64,000 nucleotides of DNA from Tubulanus polymorphus (GCF_964204645.1 NC_134033.1:11181155-11245154); one strand, 5' to 3'; shown: positions 12,301 through 22,881, numbered from the stretch's first letter. Notes: generated by a model not told the origin, from the letters alone. Translations and numbers: made by a program.

Positions 12301-13950
12301 CGGTTTTTACAGATCGAGGAATCCAAAACTCTTGGATATTCCCCCACCCCCCAGACTGACTTTTCTCTGACCTTCACCCAAAAATTCACCGATTTAATTT
12401 CAAAATATGTATATCTGCTCAGAGGTTCCTGATTATGCCAATTGTAACCGGAAAGAACCACTGAAATTCAAATTCACTGATTTCTTAGAAAGGAGTCATA
12501 ATTCCCGTTTTAAGCAGAGAAAACTAATCTGGAATTCGCCAATTCTTGCAAGATCCTAAAATGTTCTAAACCCAATGTGCAACAGGACTGCGTATATATA
12601 GCTCGTATAGCTTGATGTAAAGTGTTATAATACGGCGTTTACAAATAGTTTGCGTTTAACAAGTGATTATTTAGTAAACAGAATAAAACACAGTAATAAA
12701 ACATCACGAAGAACATGAGACCCGAAAATCATAAATTATGACATTCCTTTCACTGGTGCAACAACAAAATACGATCTATTTCAAATGTCAATGTAATAAA
12801 ACCAACAAATACTAGACTAGACCCAATCAGGGACGTGCACATACGGGATTAGCTTCCAGTACTAAACCTGGTTTAGACTAGACCCAATCAGGGACATGCA
12901 CATACGGGATTAGCTTCCAGTACTAAACCTGGTTTAGACTGGACTCAATCAGGGACATGCACGTACGGGATTAGCTTCCAGTACTAAACCTGGTTTAGAC
13001 TGGACTCAATCAGGGACATGCACGTACGGGATTAGCTTCCAGTACTAAACCTGGTTTAGACTGGACCCAATCAGGGACATGCACATACGGGATTAGCTTC
13101 CAGTAGAAAATGTTTTTTAACTCTTAAACTGAAACTGATTTAATTTCTTCATTTATCTAGATTTTCTTCAGTTTAGAAGTGTTTCATTGGAACCAGGCCC
13201 TTGAGTCAGTTACGGGCCCTTGTGTCAGTTCTGGGCCCTTGTGTCAGTTCCGGGCCTTGTGTCGGTTCCGGGCTTTTGAGTCAGTTCCGGGCCCTTGTGT
13301 CGGTTCCGGGCCCTTGTGTCAGTTCCGGGCCCTTGTTCACTGGTCAATTACATCTTGGGCGGACAAGGAGCATAGCAGCCATCAATTTAGCCAATCAGAT
13401 GCGTTTTTGCTCAGAATTCAGCGTGCTTCAATAATCTCAACACTAGAAAAGTTCAGAAGTTTTCGCGACAGGCTGAGCATCGAGCATGTTGTTGTTGTTG
13501 TTGGGGATACACAGACTCAGAGAGAGGAGGGGACGTCCGCACAACAACAAGTTCAAGTCAAACCTGCTCTAGCAGCAGCCCCCCCTCAGGTTCAGCTATT
13601 GCTTTTCAAAAAATATATCTATATAATTACACCCTTTAACAAAATTCTGATGACACCCTTGGTGGGTGCTAATTTCTCTCGAAATGTCAGACTGTATTCA
13701 TGCCCTGGCAAGTGACTTGGAGGAGTCTGGATGCCGATGATGGAGAGCGAGAGGGTTGTTGGGAATGTTTAAACTCACCGGTAATCCTCGTATCTTCCAA
13801 TCCATACTTTTTTGCGAGTTTTGGATATTCCTTCAGATTACGCGCAGTTAGATTCACCTCACCGGTGTGCTGTGCCTCGTCCAGTAAACTGTCTATAGTC
13901 CGGTGAAAGTTGGTCGGGCTAGTTTGACCGCTTCGATAAGCGGCCGCCAT
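361..13950 (-). CDS. LRCH: LRCH-type leucine-rich repeat protein, 5' half (7 exons)
   Basis: Coding exons on the minus strand: 13779-13950, 5034-5178, 4424-4553, 3344-3449, 2912-3048, 1307-1440 and 361-484. All have AG/GT borders and phases that join exactly into 316 codons, continuing past the left edge. The start ATG (13948-13950) begins MAAAYRSGQ. Residues 1-57 are the LRCH N-terminal region (SLLDEAQHTGEVNLTARNLK). Residues 58-230 are leucine-rich repeats with typical cores such as DLSKNRLTEIPFEL, LVSLPEEI and DVSCNEITHLP. The repeat domain closes with DFSCNRI and PPAQ, followed by ICTKGRVHIMKYL (231-243), a strong LRCH signature. Residues 276-316 are basic and polar with DSGYTTD. In the known family a calponin-homology domain lies at the C-terminus and the proteins act as cortical or cytoskeletal scaffolds; that domain would lie beyond the window. 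The family match is by recognition, not by search. Confidence 0.93.
930..1320. repeat. 48-bp minisatellite spanning LRCH exon 6 donor
   Basis: About eight diverged copies of a 45-52 bp unit run head to tail in the intron between LRCH exons 6 and 7. The last unit overlaps the 3' end of exon 6, so the exon's terminal bases and its donor (GTAAGTATC on the minus strand) are part of the repeat. At least five further units keep the same GTAAGTATC string, one has GTTAGT and one has lost it. Each unit also carries the palindromic block CCACCTGGTGG. The array appears to have grown from the splice junction outwards. Confidence 0.9.
983..1287 (-). promoter_or_regulatory. Tandem CTCF-consensus matches
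   Basis: Read on the minus strand, six minisatellite units contain CCACCAGGTGGCAG or CCACTAGGTGGCAG, at 983-996, 1077-1090, 1125-1138, 1174-1187, 1226-1239 and 1274-1287. Both forms match the published CTCF core CCASYAGRKGGCRS at every position. Two other units deviate. All sites share one orientation and are spaced 48-94 bp apart. The sequence match is direct; binding is inference. The same palindrome contains an E-box (CACCTG/CAGGTG), so bHLH or Snail-type factors are an alternative. Confidence 0.5.
1441..2911. other. LRCH intron 5, no further gene seen
   Basis: Non-coding stretch between LRCH exons 5 and 6. I see no recognisable exon, RNA gene or structured repeat in either strand. Confidence 0.6.
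3507..3630. mobile_element. Palindromic MITE (CAGTTCCACAGTTGTGAG family)
   Basis: Inverted ends AAGTTCCACAGTTGTGAG and CTCGGAACTGTGGAATTGG enclose an internal stretch rich in TTAAACTC/GAGT motifs. The same family recurs at 5318-5417 and 52560-52680. A run of about 14 C lies just downstream at 3679-3692. The element sits in LRCH intron 4-3 and has no coding capacity. Confidence 0.6.
4640..4955. mobile_element. Foldback element with tRNA-like ends, copy 1
   Basis: Both ends carry an RNA polymerase III B-box-like string in opposite orientation: the minus-strand form of GGTTCGAATCCCTGC at 4656-4672, and GGTTCAAATCCCTGC at 4919-4933. The blocks TGCCACACTACACCG and CGGTCTAGTGTGGCA are also mirrored. 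A second copy in reverse orientation lies at 50916-51250. It looks like two tRNA-derived (SINE-like) modules arranged tail to tail around a unique core, or a hairpin element that captured such a module. It lies between LRCH exons 2 and 3. Confidence 0.55.
5315..5702. mobile_element. Three adjacent palindromic MITEs
   Basis: Three miniature inverted-repeat elements abut. 5318-5417 is a near-perfect hairpin with arms around CAGTTCCACAGTTGTGAGTTA. 5424-5572 runs from GACCCAGTTTCATAGACTGAG to AACTATGAAACGCAGCCCTGGG. 5572-5702 runs from GGGCCCAATTTCACGAAAAAG to a matching AACTTTTTTGTGAAACCGAGCC end. They share GGGCCCAGTTTCA-like termini, so they are probably related families. They occupy the distal part of LRCH intron 1. 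Confidence 0.65.
5703..8700. other. LRCH intron 1, distal part
   Basis: Long intron sequence without a recognisable gene. It contains the three-copy repeat at 6678-6865 and ordinary AT-rich sequence. Short open frames here lack domain or splice support. Confidence 0.55.
6678..6865. repeat. Three-copy ~60-bp tandem repeat
   Basis: Three head-to-tail units each begin with GAATACTGTCATCAATGTCC, followed by AGATATTCA and a TTATTTC(A/G)AGCGA block. The middle unit has an insertion near CATAACGTATC. The plus-strand frame stays open across all three, but there is no start context or domain to support a gene. Intronic location within LRCH. Confidence 0.85.
8712..8881. repeat. Purine (GA/GGGA) tract with G-run downstream
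   Basis: About 165 bases of almost uninterrupted purines (GAGAGAGGAGGGGGAGA and similar), then a run of 13 G at about 8966-8978. Such mirror-like polypurine stretches can form triplexes or G-quadruplexes. The open frames here, rich in Ser, Pro and Leu on the minus strand, are composition artefacts. Confidence 0.85.
9193..9610. repeat. GAGACTCTGATGGTG minisatellite
   Basis: Roughly 26 units of 15 bp (GAGACTCTGATGGTGGA) with a central block of 18-bp units containing an extra GAT. Both lengths are multiples of three, so frames stay open on the minus strand and would encode Ser-His-rich repeats. No start, splice or domain support exists. Lies in LRCH intron 1. Confidence 0.9.
10176..10288. repeat. 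Short inverted repeat / hairpin
   Basis: TTTCAGTATCGGACTGTACG at 10176 is mirrored by GTACAGTCCGATACTGAAAT at 10264-10283, with inner partial pairing of TTAGCCGCGAT and ATCGCGGCTATTA. It is a compact hairpin of about 110 bp, likely a MITE. Confidence 0.65.
10289..12820. other. LRCH intron 1, middle part
   Basis: No gene recognised. Short frames (for example at 11152-11352) have neither plausible splice sites nor family resemblance. Confidence 0.5.
12822..13108. repeat. 61-bp tandem repeat, about 4.7 copies
   Basis: Highly similar units carry CAATCAGGGAC(A/G)TGCAC, TACGGGATTAGCTTCCAGTA and CTAAACCTGGTTTAGACT. The segment CTAAACCTGGTTTAG is itself palindromic. The copies differ at a few sites only, suggesting recent expansion. 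It lies about 0.7 kb downstream of LRCH exon 1. Confidence 0.93.
13193..13340. repeat. ~19-bp GC-rich tandem repeat
   Basis: About eight units of the form TTGTGTCAGTTCCGGGCCC, with loss of a few bases in some. Together with the adjacent 61-bp array this makes a double minisatellite just inside LRCH intron 1, close to the probable promoter. Frames across it are low-complexity and unsupported. Confidence 0.88.
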
Positions 13951-15120
13951 TTTAACACTCTACAGATGACACACACAGCGCGCCTGCGCCTCCATACATC
14001 ACTCACTTACCGCAGGTAGATCCATGGGCGGCACCTAGTAATTTCGGGACTCGAACCGTACGAGGTTTTAACAAGGCTAGGGTTAGGGTTAAAGGACTGG
14101 TCTCGAAATTTATATAGACTGGTCGCTGGCAGGCCGGTAGCTTCAGAATGTAGAACAGGCAACCAGTCTATAAGAACGGGTAGATCCGAACCAGGGGTCG
14201 ATTTAGGAGGTAGGAGGGATGGGCTTCCGAACTGTCTTCAGCGAGGTTTTCGACAAAAAGACAGCTAGATCGATAAGGAACATAATTTCGTATAATTCCG
14301 ACTACAACTCAAAAGGATTAGTCGATTTCGAAACTGGACTATCGGGCGGCTAGAATTTCATGAAAAATTCCGAAGTTGACAACCTTAGTTAAAAAAATGT
14401 TTAGTTTTTTCCAAAAGTCTCTACATAAGTGTCGTTCACTTTTACGGTACCGGTACTTAATTTCCATTAATCAGCAGACTACAGAACCCCTCGTAACTAC
14501 CGTGTGGTGGACAACTTCTGAAAATTCTTTCGGTTCATGTCTAACAGCGGAACCTCGTGATACAAGTGGTTCGGGGGTAGGCCTATATAACTGGGCTGGG
14601 ATTGATTTATCGGCAACAATTAATTTCCCGTAGAATTCCCAGTGTTGAAGGTTCTGACAATCCATTAGTTCTTAAGGATATTTCAAATCCGAACGTACAC
14701 ACGATCAAGGCTGACGTAAAATGATGATTTTTATTATAATTTCATGACGGTTAAATGTTTAAGATAGATTGCAAGAAGAAAACCTTTAGCTTGTCTTAAA
14801 AAAGATGAAAAATTATAAAATATACAAATGTATAGGGCCTACATACATACATAATACAGTAAACCTCGTCTAACTGGGGCTAACACTGATGTCCGAGTTT
14901 AAGATAGGAAAGTACTACCTAGATATCAGAAAAATGATCTCGTTTTTGTCCGAGTAAATTTGGAGTCAGAGTTTTCACCATGTCCGAGAAAGGCGAGATT
15001 TACTGTTTATTAAGTATTGTCGAGATATGAGGCCGAGGAATTCTGGAGACTTTTGTTGTTTTATATAAACTATAGATAAAATATAAAGTGAATTGTAATA
15101 TAATTATTTCGCCGATGTAT
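13951..15120. other. LRCH 5' flank and intergenic region
   Basis: Probable 5' UTR and promoter side of LRCH, with no clear TATA box. A degenerate repeat at 14080-14185 contains AGGGTTAGGGTTAA and paired AGACTGGTCGC / GCAACCAGTCTA ends. A miniature element lies at 14857-15005. No gene seen. Confidence 0.5.
14857..15005. mobile_element. pogo/Tigger-like MITE
   Basis: The left end CAGTAAACCTCGTCTAAC and right end GGCGAGATTTACTG are inverted, and TA precedes the left end. CAGT...AACCTCG termini are typical of pogo/Tigger-type elements (general knowledge). The internal part repeats GTCCGAGT. A near copy at about 25684-25857 belongs to the duplicated LRAT 3' flank. Confidence 0.55.
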
Positions 15121-16707
15121 CTAATTGATACGACCACAGTCTTCGATAACATCAGGGGCAATCTTTTTCACTCCGAATTTGCGATTCTCTTTCTTTTTGG
15201 CTCGGTGTGCTTTAGCCTGATGGACGATGGGTATTACCAGACCGCCTACAACGGCTCCAACAACACCACCAGCTATTGCCCCAACGCCAACTCCAGCCAC
15301 TGCACCGATTCCGGCGCCTATTCCCATGCCTACACCTATACCAGTGCTTGCTCCACCTGCACAGGCAGCAGCAGCCGCTATACCGATCACACCGACTGGA
15401 TATGTCTACAAAATTGAAAATGTCAAAGTAAATACAGTCGAGTCCGCATAATTCGAATCACTTAGGACCGGCACGAATTTTAGTACGATTAAGTGACTGA
15501 ACTACAGTATAATAGGATATTCAAAGAAGGACTGAAAATACGAATTAATTACATGAATAAAGTGAACCGGACTCCGAAACTACGTCGATCGGGTGAAAGA
15601 TTCGCGATCACGGATTGTCTTGTTGCTGACATCCCCGATCCAATCCCTACGGCCACCGGCCAGGTGTAAACCCCCATAACTTTGATGGAAATAAAGTGAT
15701 ATTTGTCAAATGACTTTCTGATCCTCTATTCGGTCTAATTTTACTGTATTTTTAAAAATGTCTATATGTTTTCATGTTTAATCTTCTTGAATACCTGATG
15801 GCTGAATTCAATTCCATATCGACACCAATTCGTAAAGCATTCACAATTTCTTAGTATAAGGTTGTACTCATTTTTCCCGATCTGGTCAATAGCTCGCGCG
15901 ACGGTTTTTTCAGGAAGGTACGGCTCGTGTGTGATGTCAATTTCATTGTTGATTCGAGCTAAAGAAACTCCTGCAATCTGAAAACAAAATGGACCGCTAA
16001 ATAGCAATTCTAAATTATACACTATAAACTCAACCTTACTCGGCAGTTTTGGGTTTACACCCGATTGGCCGGATATACCAAGTGAAAAATCAGGGCACTT
16101 TTTTCGAAATAAATGTCCGTAAGATTTTACCGGGTACCGAGTAAGGGAGTCTGATTTACAACTGAAATCTTACCGTTTTCATATCTTCGATACGTATTTC
16201 TCCCTTTTTGAATTGACTCAGAGCTCGAGATTTCGGTTTGTCTAACGGCACGCCTAAGTGCACGAGAAAATGTAAATCACTGTCCATGTTACAATGGCCA
16301 CAATAGATGCCCCAATGGCTGTACCTTCCTCTGTTTATTTCGATTCGATCTCCAGGGCACATTCCGATATCCACCAGCCTCTTTATACTGGACCAATCAG
16401 ACTTCATGTTATAGTTATTTCCGGCCTGTTGTATTAAACGCAGCGGAGGGGCTTTCGTGTCTCTTTTCAAAATCGTCGTGTCCAGAAGGTCTAACTTCAT
16501 TTTATCAGGCGTCTTCGACGAAGAGGAACTAGAAGGTGGACTTATTCTAGAGCCGTTTTTGTTGCGCGTAGCATCGAGGGTTTCAGTGACGGAGTCGATT
16601 TGAACGTTTTCTGCTGGAGTTTGACTGAAAGCGCCGAGTTGGCTATTCATGAGATCTTCTTTCTCTCGTGCCCGTAAGGAGCCAAATCTGACAACGTCGG
16701 CTTCCAT
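15121..16707 (-). CDS. LRAT-domain protein with glycine-zipper tail
   Basis: Three exons: 16174-16707, 15795-15977 and 15121-15405, all phase 0, giving 333 residues. I chose the ATG at 16705-16707 (MEADVVRFG); an upstream in-frame ATG at 16797 would add 30 residues. Residues 1-90 are Ser/Lys-rich and likely disordered. The LRAT domain follows with PGDRIEINRGRYSHWGIYCG, containing the conserved His, then HFLVHLG. Exon 2 holds RNCECFTNWCRYG, where the Cys of NCE aligns with the catalytic Cys; vertebrate LRAT/PLAAT proteins have NCEHF, so the usual His is Cys here. Exon 3 is a Gly/Ala zipper of about 60 residues (GxxxG repeats), probably membrane-inserting, then a basic tail. The family performs acyl transfer or phospholipid hydrolysis at membranes. 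The substrate cannot be predicted. Confidence 0.88.
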
Positions 16708-18041
16708 CGTAGAAACAAACAAGTACCGGTTATTAGAAATGTATTTTACTTCTCTACAACGATATAAAAGCGAAACAACGAGGAATCGATTAAACATAGT
16801 AACATATACATATAGTATTCACAAAATTCTTTAAAACCCGTTCAGGAGGATATAATTTTCACAGGACCCGCATACTCTTAGAAATATGTAAATATGACTC
16901 GTAATGATTTATTCTAACCTCAGTGCACTCGTCCACGGATGCTGCTTCGTTTCAAAATTAATTTGCTATAGTAACTCAGATTTAGCCTGATGCGACAGTT
17001 CATTCCATTTTTGCACTCATTTTGCGCTTTTACCGTAGGTCGGTCCTTACCTCAAATGGCTGCAGGGAGCGTTTCCTGTGTCAATAGAGGACATGCCGTG
17101 TCATTATTTACGTCTTATAGTTCATTTCGAATGTCTGACGGTCGTTTAAAGAAATATCATCGGCCGCCGATCGTTATTCTGCGAGGACCATGGGTGTGGA
17201 TAAGAAATTTATGGGTCTACCTCGTTTTTCATTTCATCTGAGTTTAAAAGTCGACCCACCCGGCCGACTGATGGCCCTCGTTCGCCTGATAGCCGTATTT
17301 AGCACGATGCAGCAGCCACCCATAGATTTTAGATAAGCAGTTTAAAAAGCGACCAAGTGGATTATGAGAAACAAGTTAAAAGGTACCACCGGTGTTATCT
17401 AGAAAGTTTTTCACTGTGAGCCATTCTGAACGGTGGCTCCCGATCAGACAACCTACCAACGATGAGTACAACGCGGTACGTACATATAGGCCTCGTCAGA
17501 TACTCAACTGCCTGTACAACCTTTTACAGAAAGGGCCATTATTGAAACGAATACAGAATATTAAGGATGTTCTTTTTGATTAGACCAAATTACCTGGAAT
17601 CCACCGAAAAAAGCGGGAGGTTTCGACTATGCTGCTTACGTACGGTACACTGACTAATACACGATGAGCTAAAACCTGGCGTACAGCATGGCAAATACAT
17701 GTAATAAGTCTACCACACAGCGTATATACAGTACAGCATTTCATGCATAGAGACACATGAATCATGGTAAACAACTACATTTGTAAACACACTTTTTGCC
17801 TAGGTCATAGATAATAGGAAATATCGGTCTACCCGCATACAACAAAAGACATTAGTTAACCAAGGCGGATTTCCAGGGGGAATGCACCTGTGGGTCGCAC
17901 GCTCCCCTTTCGATCAAATGTCCTTAATTTCTTGTCCAAATTGAGGTTCAACTAAATAAAAAGATTTGACTTTTCTAATTGTCTAAACATTTTTTTGATA
18001 ACATATCACCATTCTTACTGATACAAAACGTTCGGCTTCGT
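16708..18041. other. Intergenic region 5' of the LRAT-domain gene
   Basis: No gene recognised. It probably includes the LRAT-domain gene promoter and, at the right edge, the junction to the first large direct repeat. Open frames at 16990-17241 and 17392-17583 lack homology I can recognise. Confidence 0.5.
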
Positions 18042-18887
18042 CTCCAGTTAGAGGGATTTCTCAGGAAACGCGACCTCCTTTTAAACATTCCTGGACCCAC
18101 CCCTGAACTGCGGCAATCTATCGATCGAACAGCGGTCAGTAGTGCGGTAGGTCAAGGGCGTTTTGAGCGGTAGGTCAAGGGTGTTATAAGCCGGGCGTAG
18201 GTCGACGCGATGCGATCCGCGATTCTGGTTGTCACGTGGTAACTAAAATAGCACCAAAAACCATGGACAGATAGAACGGTTCGAATCCTGGCTATTACAA
18301 GGCAAAACTGCCGGGGCTTCTTACACGCTCGTTGATTTCTTCTGCGTTTTCTATCCCCACCAACCGATTCCATTCCATTGATAGGCTATTTAGTAATAGT
18401 CTTGAATGGGCGAAGCTATGAATGCAAAAGGAGGAGATTTAATCCTAAAAAAATTATGTCAAAACGCATCTCATTACCATTGTGGGTGTTGGTTCAAATC
18501 GCGTCAAATCCGAGTCGCAAGAGCGCCTACGTAGGTCGGATGCGACTGTCACGTCGCGTCGCAGAATGTAGAACGTGTACACATTTTCTAATCATAGTGA
18601 TGAAACTAACAACAACTCAAATCTTTATCGATCGCTGTTTTGGCGTCTGCCGGTACTGAGGTAAATTGCACAAATCTTTTATGAATTCATATTTTACTGT
18701 GCATAGTGCTAGGTAGGACTATAAACTACAGATCCAAAAAAGGTTCGTCTTGGCTTCTGTCAACGTCTGATGGAAAGGAATTGATTTATTGTATTGAGAT
18801 TGGCTTGACATCGACGAATTGTAACTGGAAGTTGTCATTTCGGATACCATTACCATACTTTTTTACCCCATGTACTAAGCACACTGG

Positions 18888-19022
18888 GCCCAGTTTCACA
18901 AACAAGTTTAACTCAAATTTTAGGTGTAATTGCCATTGGTTACTTCATGTTTTCAATGAGGACAACAATTCAAACTTAACTGTTTTACGCTAAAACTTTT
19001 TCGTGAAACTGCTCCCTGGGCA
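18888..19022. mobile_element. Palindromic MITE (GGGCCCAGTTTCAC), copy in unit 1
   Basis: Ends TGGGCCCAGTTTCACAAAC and TTCGTGAAACTGCTCCCTGG are inverted around a TTAACT-containing core. It belongs to the same family as 5572-5702 and is duplicated with the unit at 31008-31144. The plus-strand frame through it (18706-18993) is an artefact, preserved only because the duplicate is recent. Confidence 0.7.
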
Positions 19023-20284
19023 TCAATTTTAGTTTAGTTTAATGGTAACAGGTTGCTCGCGACGAAAACCGAGATTAGTTATGTACGTAGTCGCATGAAT
19101 CCGAGTCAGCGCGATTTTCAAGCGATTTATCAGTCGCCAAAAAAGCCTGTCTGCATCGAGGCTTAACGCGACACGTGTTTCACCGTGTTTTATTTTCACC
19201 TATACATGATTCGATTTTTACAGCGTCTGGCGCCTATAGTTATTGTCTGTCTCCTGTTTTTGACGCCGAAAAACCCGTTGCAATGATGTTTTCTTTTGAT
19301 GCCTATTACTTCTTCTTCTATGACATAACCAACGCCGCTGTATAACAACTAGGCATATTCCTAGTTGTTAGAGCTGCGTCACGATGTGACGTACGTACAA
19401 GAAAGGGACCTCCAATTATCGTGGTCTACAGTAAGTTCCTCCAGGATAGTTAGCGTTTCGCTTGGCGTCAACTTAAGATCAAGTTCTATGTCCCCAAGGG
19501 CTAGGTCTTAACGAATTATCGACAACAAGAATACCTAGTACCGTACATGAATGCATTATATCAGGGAGGTGTGAGTCGATGTGCACTACGTCGTCAATAT
19601 TGGTGTTTTCAAAATAACAATTACAATTGTGAATTTTGGCATTTATTTTTTAACTAAATATATTCCAAAAATCATATTTTCTTTTTTGACGCCTTATAAA
19701 ACGTTACCATGATGAAACCTAAACAATGTTAACCATTCAGCGTCATTTTACAAACGACAACCGTAGATCGATGTGCAAAACGTCACAGGTTTATGTGTAC
19801 ACATACAAGCTCTTTGGCAAAATATTATTGATAAAGATATAGAATGGCTCCCTGTGATTATATAATGACCTCTATTTGAACGTCGAAATGTTATATTGCG
19901 TTGAATATTTTGAGAAGACGTATTGTTATAGTAAAGAAAGTATGATTATATCAGGAGCGGCAGGCATAAATAGAAATGATAAGTAAATCGGATTATTCGG
20001 TTAAATGGCGGATGTATACACGATTTGGTGGTCTGATATAAAAGTCAGACCCTGACATGGGGATGCTAGTGGAATGACGAAGCTATCTACGATATGTGTA
20101 GGGCCGGTGTGAATTTCATCGGCGGCTGCTACAAGCGGTCTATATAAAAACGTGTAAACATATAATTTCAACATTCAAATGTTCTAGAAAATATGTTCGA
20201 TATTAGGGGTATGCAGGTTTCATGAGATTAGCAATTTATAATAGCATAGCTGTCATATACGGCTCCGCGTCCACTGATGGCATG

Positions 20285-20570
20285 TGTATAAGGATATCAA
20301 TTCAATTCAATACTTTATTGATCCTTATTACATTGAAATTCCGGGATAATATTCCCAAATTCAATAAAGTTACAAATTTTAAAATAAGAAAATACAAAAT
20401 ACAAGTCACACGGGTAATTCATACAGAATAACATGAATAAGTTATTTAAATGACAATGTCTACTTCCACCCAGACTCGAGTTTAGGATATCGAAATACAG
20501 CCAAACCGGGCCCCGGGACCAGGCCGGCTGGCTACACGATATGCTCAAAGTCATGATGAAGCAGACACCA
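20285..20570 (-). mobile_element. Possible LINE 3' end fragment (unit 1)
   Basis: CAATTCAATACTTTATTGATCC read in reverse gives a GGATCAATAAAG-type tail, common at the 3' ends of L2-like LINEs. The minus frame above it is AT-rich and has no RT motif left. The same fragment is present in unit 2 at about 32785-33070. Weak call based on resemblance alone. Confidence 0.3.
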
Positions 20571-21830
20571 GAAGAGCTCTTTCTTCAACCATGGAGGCAA
20601 TGACGTTGCAGACCAGCTTAGAGGCAAAAGTGAATCGAAGTCGGTCACAAGTTGACAATTTTTTTTAAATTAGACCAGTCGAAGACTGTATCATCTACCC
20701 AATCGCCAAATCTCATAATTCCCCAAATTTCTTAAAACTTCGATTTCAATTATGCAATTCCACATTAGCTTATCCCAGAAATTCTACATTTTTTCGCAGG
20801 CGTTCAATAATTTATTAAAGTTAATTTTCTTGTTGATAAATTTTGATGATTAATTTTGTGAGGATGTGTGTGCTACGTCATCAATATATCGGGGTTAGAC
20901 TGGTTACCGTTTTATTCAATTCAATTATTGACATATTCAAATCTAAAATGACTTAAATGATCCTTGATATGTATCTGATTACCACCACCTTTTTGTCGAC
21001 AGTATTAAGCAATATGTGTGTAGGCATCAAAACTAGTTAGTTTTCTTCGTCTTGTCGCCATATCAGATTTTATTCAGGATATTCAGCGTTTCTGTTGTTG
21101 ATGCGTCCACCAAAACCAGTGGGAAAGGGTTCGAATCTAAAAGATTCCCGCGTCTCCTCTGTATTCAGCATCCTGAAATTGACTTGAAATCCAATGTGTC
21201 CAAAACGTTGTTGCCAATGTTTGTCATTATTGTTTTTTTACCTCAACGAGACGACCGTAAAAATCATTTATTCGTGATAGTCAGATAAACACTAGAGTTA
21301 TAAAATGAAAATATGTTCATATTTCAAATGAGGCACGAAAAAATTACTTGATAAATGTTCAATTTTGAAAGCCGCTTACGAAATACTGCAGTAGAATGTA
21401 TAAAACCGATCGATTTATTTTGGTAGGGAATTGTTCTGAAGCTGAAAACTCAGGTAAGACCATAAGCTACCGGTAACAAGGTAAAAAAACTCATCGTCGA
21501 TCAAGCAGTGTCATGATACGAAGTAAAGAATGGGGTAAAAAGTAGAAACTACCAATTTTAAGATGTTTCCGAGATGTATAAAATGCTGACCACTGCGCGT
21601 ACAATCGACTAGAGAACGATGAAATGTGGGAGGCTTCGACCATGCGGAGAAGAATTGGTCCGGGCAGGTCAAACTGGTTCGGACCTGGTCTTGGTCCGGG
21701 TTTGATTGCCGATACGAGACACACGGTCACACGTAAATCACTACGATCGGTTTGGCCGAAAATGTGTCCCGTCCCCGTGCCAAGCAGGCACGCCGGGACT
21801 TATTTAGCACCAGTGGCAACGAACAACATG

Positions 21831-22731
21831 AGTAATAGGGTATATGTCTATTCATACCAGAGGATGAATCATGTGATTTATTGCTTCGAGTATAATTTTT
21901 TCCACAATTACATAACTCTTTTTCATTAGGTTCATATTTCTTTTAGGTGTAACAATTTTATTGTCTAAGTTACATTGAATTCCCACATCTTTAAATGATT
22001 TTTCATTTGGAATGTCGGGGATAAACCATTTTTCTTGTAATCTGAAAAACATTACATAACATTCTCTGAAAGGGCAATAACGTAAGTGTATAAATAATGA
22101 TTTATCTGAATTTTCATTATTTAAAAGTGATTGTTTTTCATCAGTAATTATTAAATGTTTATCTATTTCATCAAATGTTGTGAATTTTGGAATTATTGTA
22201 TTGAATAAGATGTTATCTTTTTCATTCGATAACTCTATCATTAGATAATGATTTTTTAAACTTTTTCAGAAAGCCTAATTCAGTAATATTATTCACTTGA
22301 AAACGAAAACGTGCAGTTTTAATCAAATCTTTAATAGGAATAAAATGTTTAATTGTAAAATATTTTTCTAATTCATGTAATCAATATCTTTGAAATGTAG
22401 TATCTGTTCTTTCATTTATTAGTAATTTTTTTAATCAAAATGTATATTTTCATCAAATCGCTAATTACTCGTTACTTTTTATGTTCTTTTAATTCTACCA
22501 TTTATTTTACATATGCTTTTATTAAAATTGATTTTCATATATATGATATTCATTTATATAATGTTCATATATATGAAATTATTAGAGTAATAGGGTATGT
22601 CTTTTCATATCAGAGGTTGAGGGGGCGAGTGAGTAAAAATAAAGATAAATTCGAGCGTGTGAGAATCTATTTTCATTTTTATGAGCTCGACCTCTCGACC
22701 TCTGGTATAGAAAGACATATACCCTATTACT
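21831..22731. mobile_element. TIR element with AT-rich ORF, copy 1
   Basis: Begins AGTAATAGGGTATATGTC and ends with the inverted form GACATATACCCTATTACT. Both sides are flanked by AACATG (21825-21830 and 22732-22737), which I read as a 6-bp target-site duplication. An internal copy of the terminus at 22586 makes the right 146 bp a small palindrome of its own. The same insertion at the same site occurs in unit 2 (34329-35175), so it predates the duplication. Superfamily not recognised. Confidence 0.75.
21852..22410 (-). pseudogene. AT-rich element ORF, frameshifted copy
   Basis: Homologous to the 210-codon frame at 34225-34857 but broken by small indels: near 22250-22275, where an extra T-rich stretch replaces the in-frame sequence, and near 22380, where one A is missing. 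It retains a 15-codon segment (about MFFRLQEKWF) that the unit-2 copy has lost in frame. Product unknown. Composition is much more AT-rich than the host genes, consistent with a transposon gene. Confidence 0.6.
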
Positions 22732-22881
22732 AACATGAATTGTGATCACGATTAATCAAATTCAAAATCAGGATCAAATTCTAATAACTTAAACGATTGG
22801 ATAAAAAACTATACAAACTATTTCATTGTCGTAGTAGTAACTCAGCGGAGAAATTATGGACATTTCTGATTCAATTTCAGA

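Noticed and set aside
13179-13715. 178-codon plus-strand frame
   Set aside because: Mostly the 19-bp GC repeat; low complexity, with the LRCH first exon on the opposite strand.
14080-14100. Telomere-like TTAGGG repeats
   Set aside because: Only two units, within a degenerate interspersed repeat.
15088-15451. Plus-strand Thr/Ala/Pro-rich frames
   Set aside because: Shadows of the glycine-zipper exon of the LRAT-domain gene.
18706-18993. 95-codon frame repeated at 30826-31113
   Set aside because: Conserved only because it lies in the duplicated unit; it runs into a MITE.
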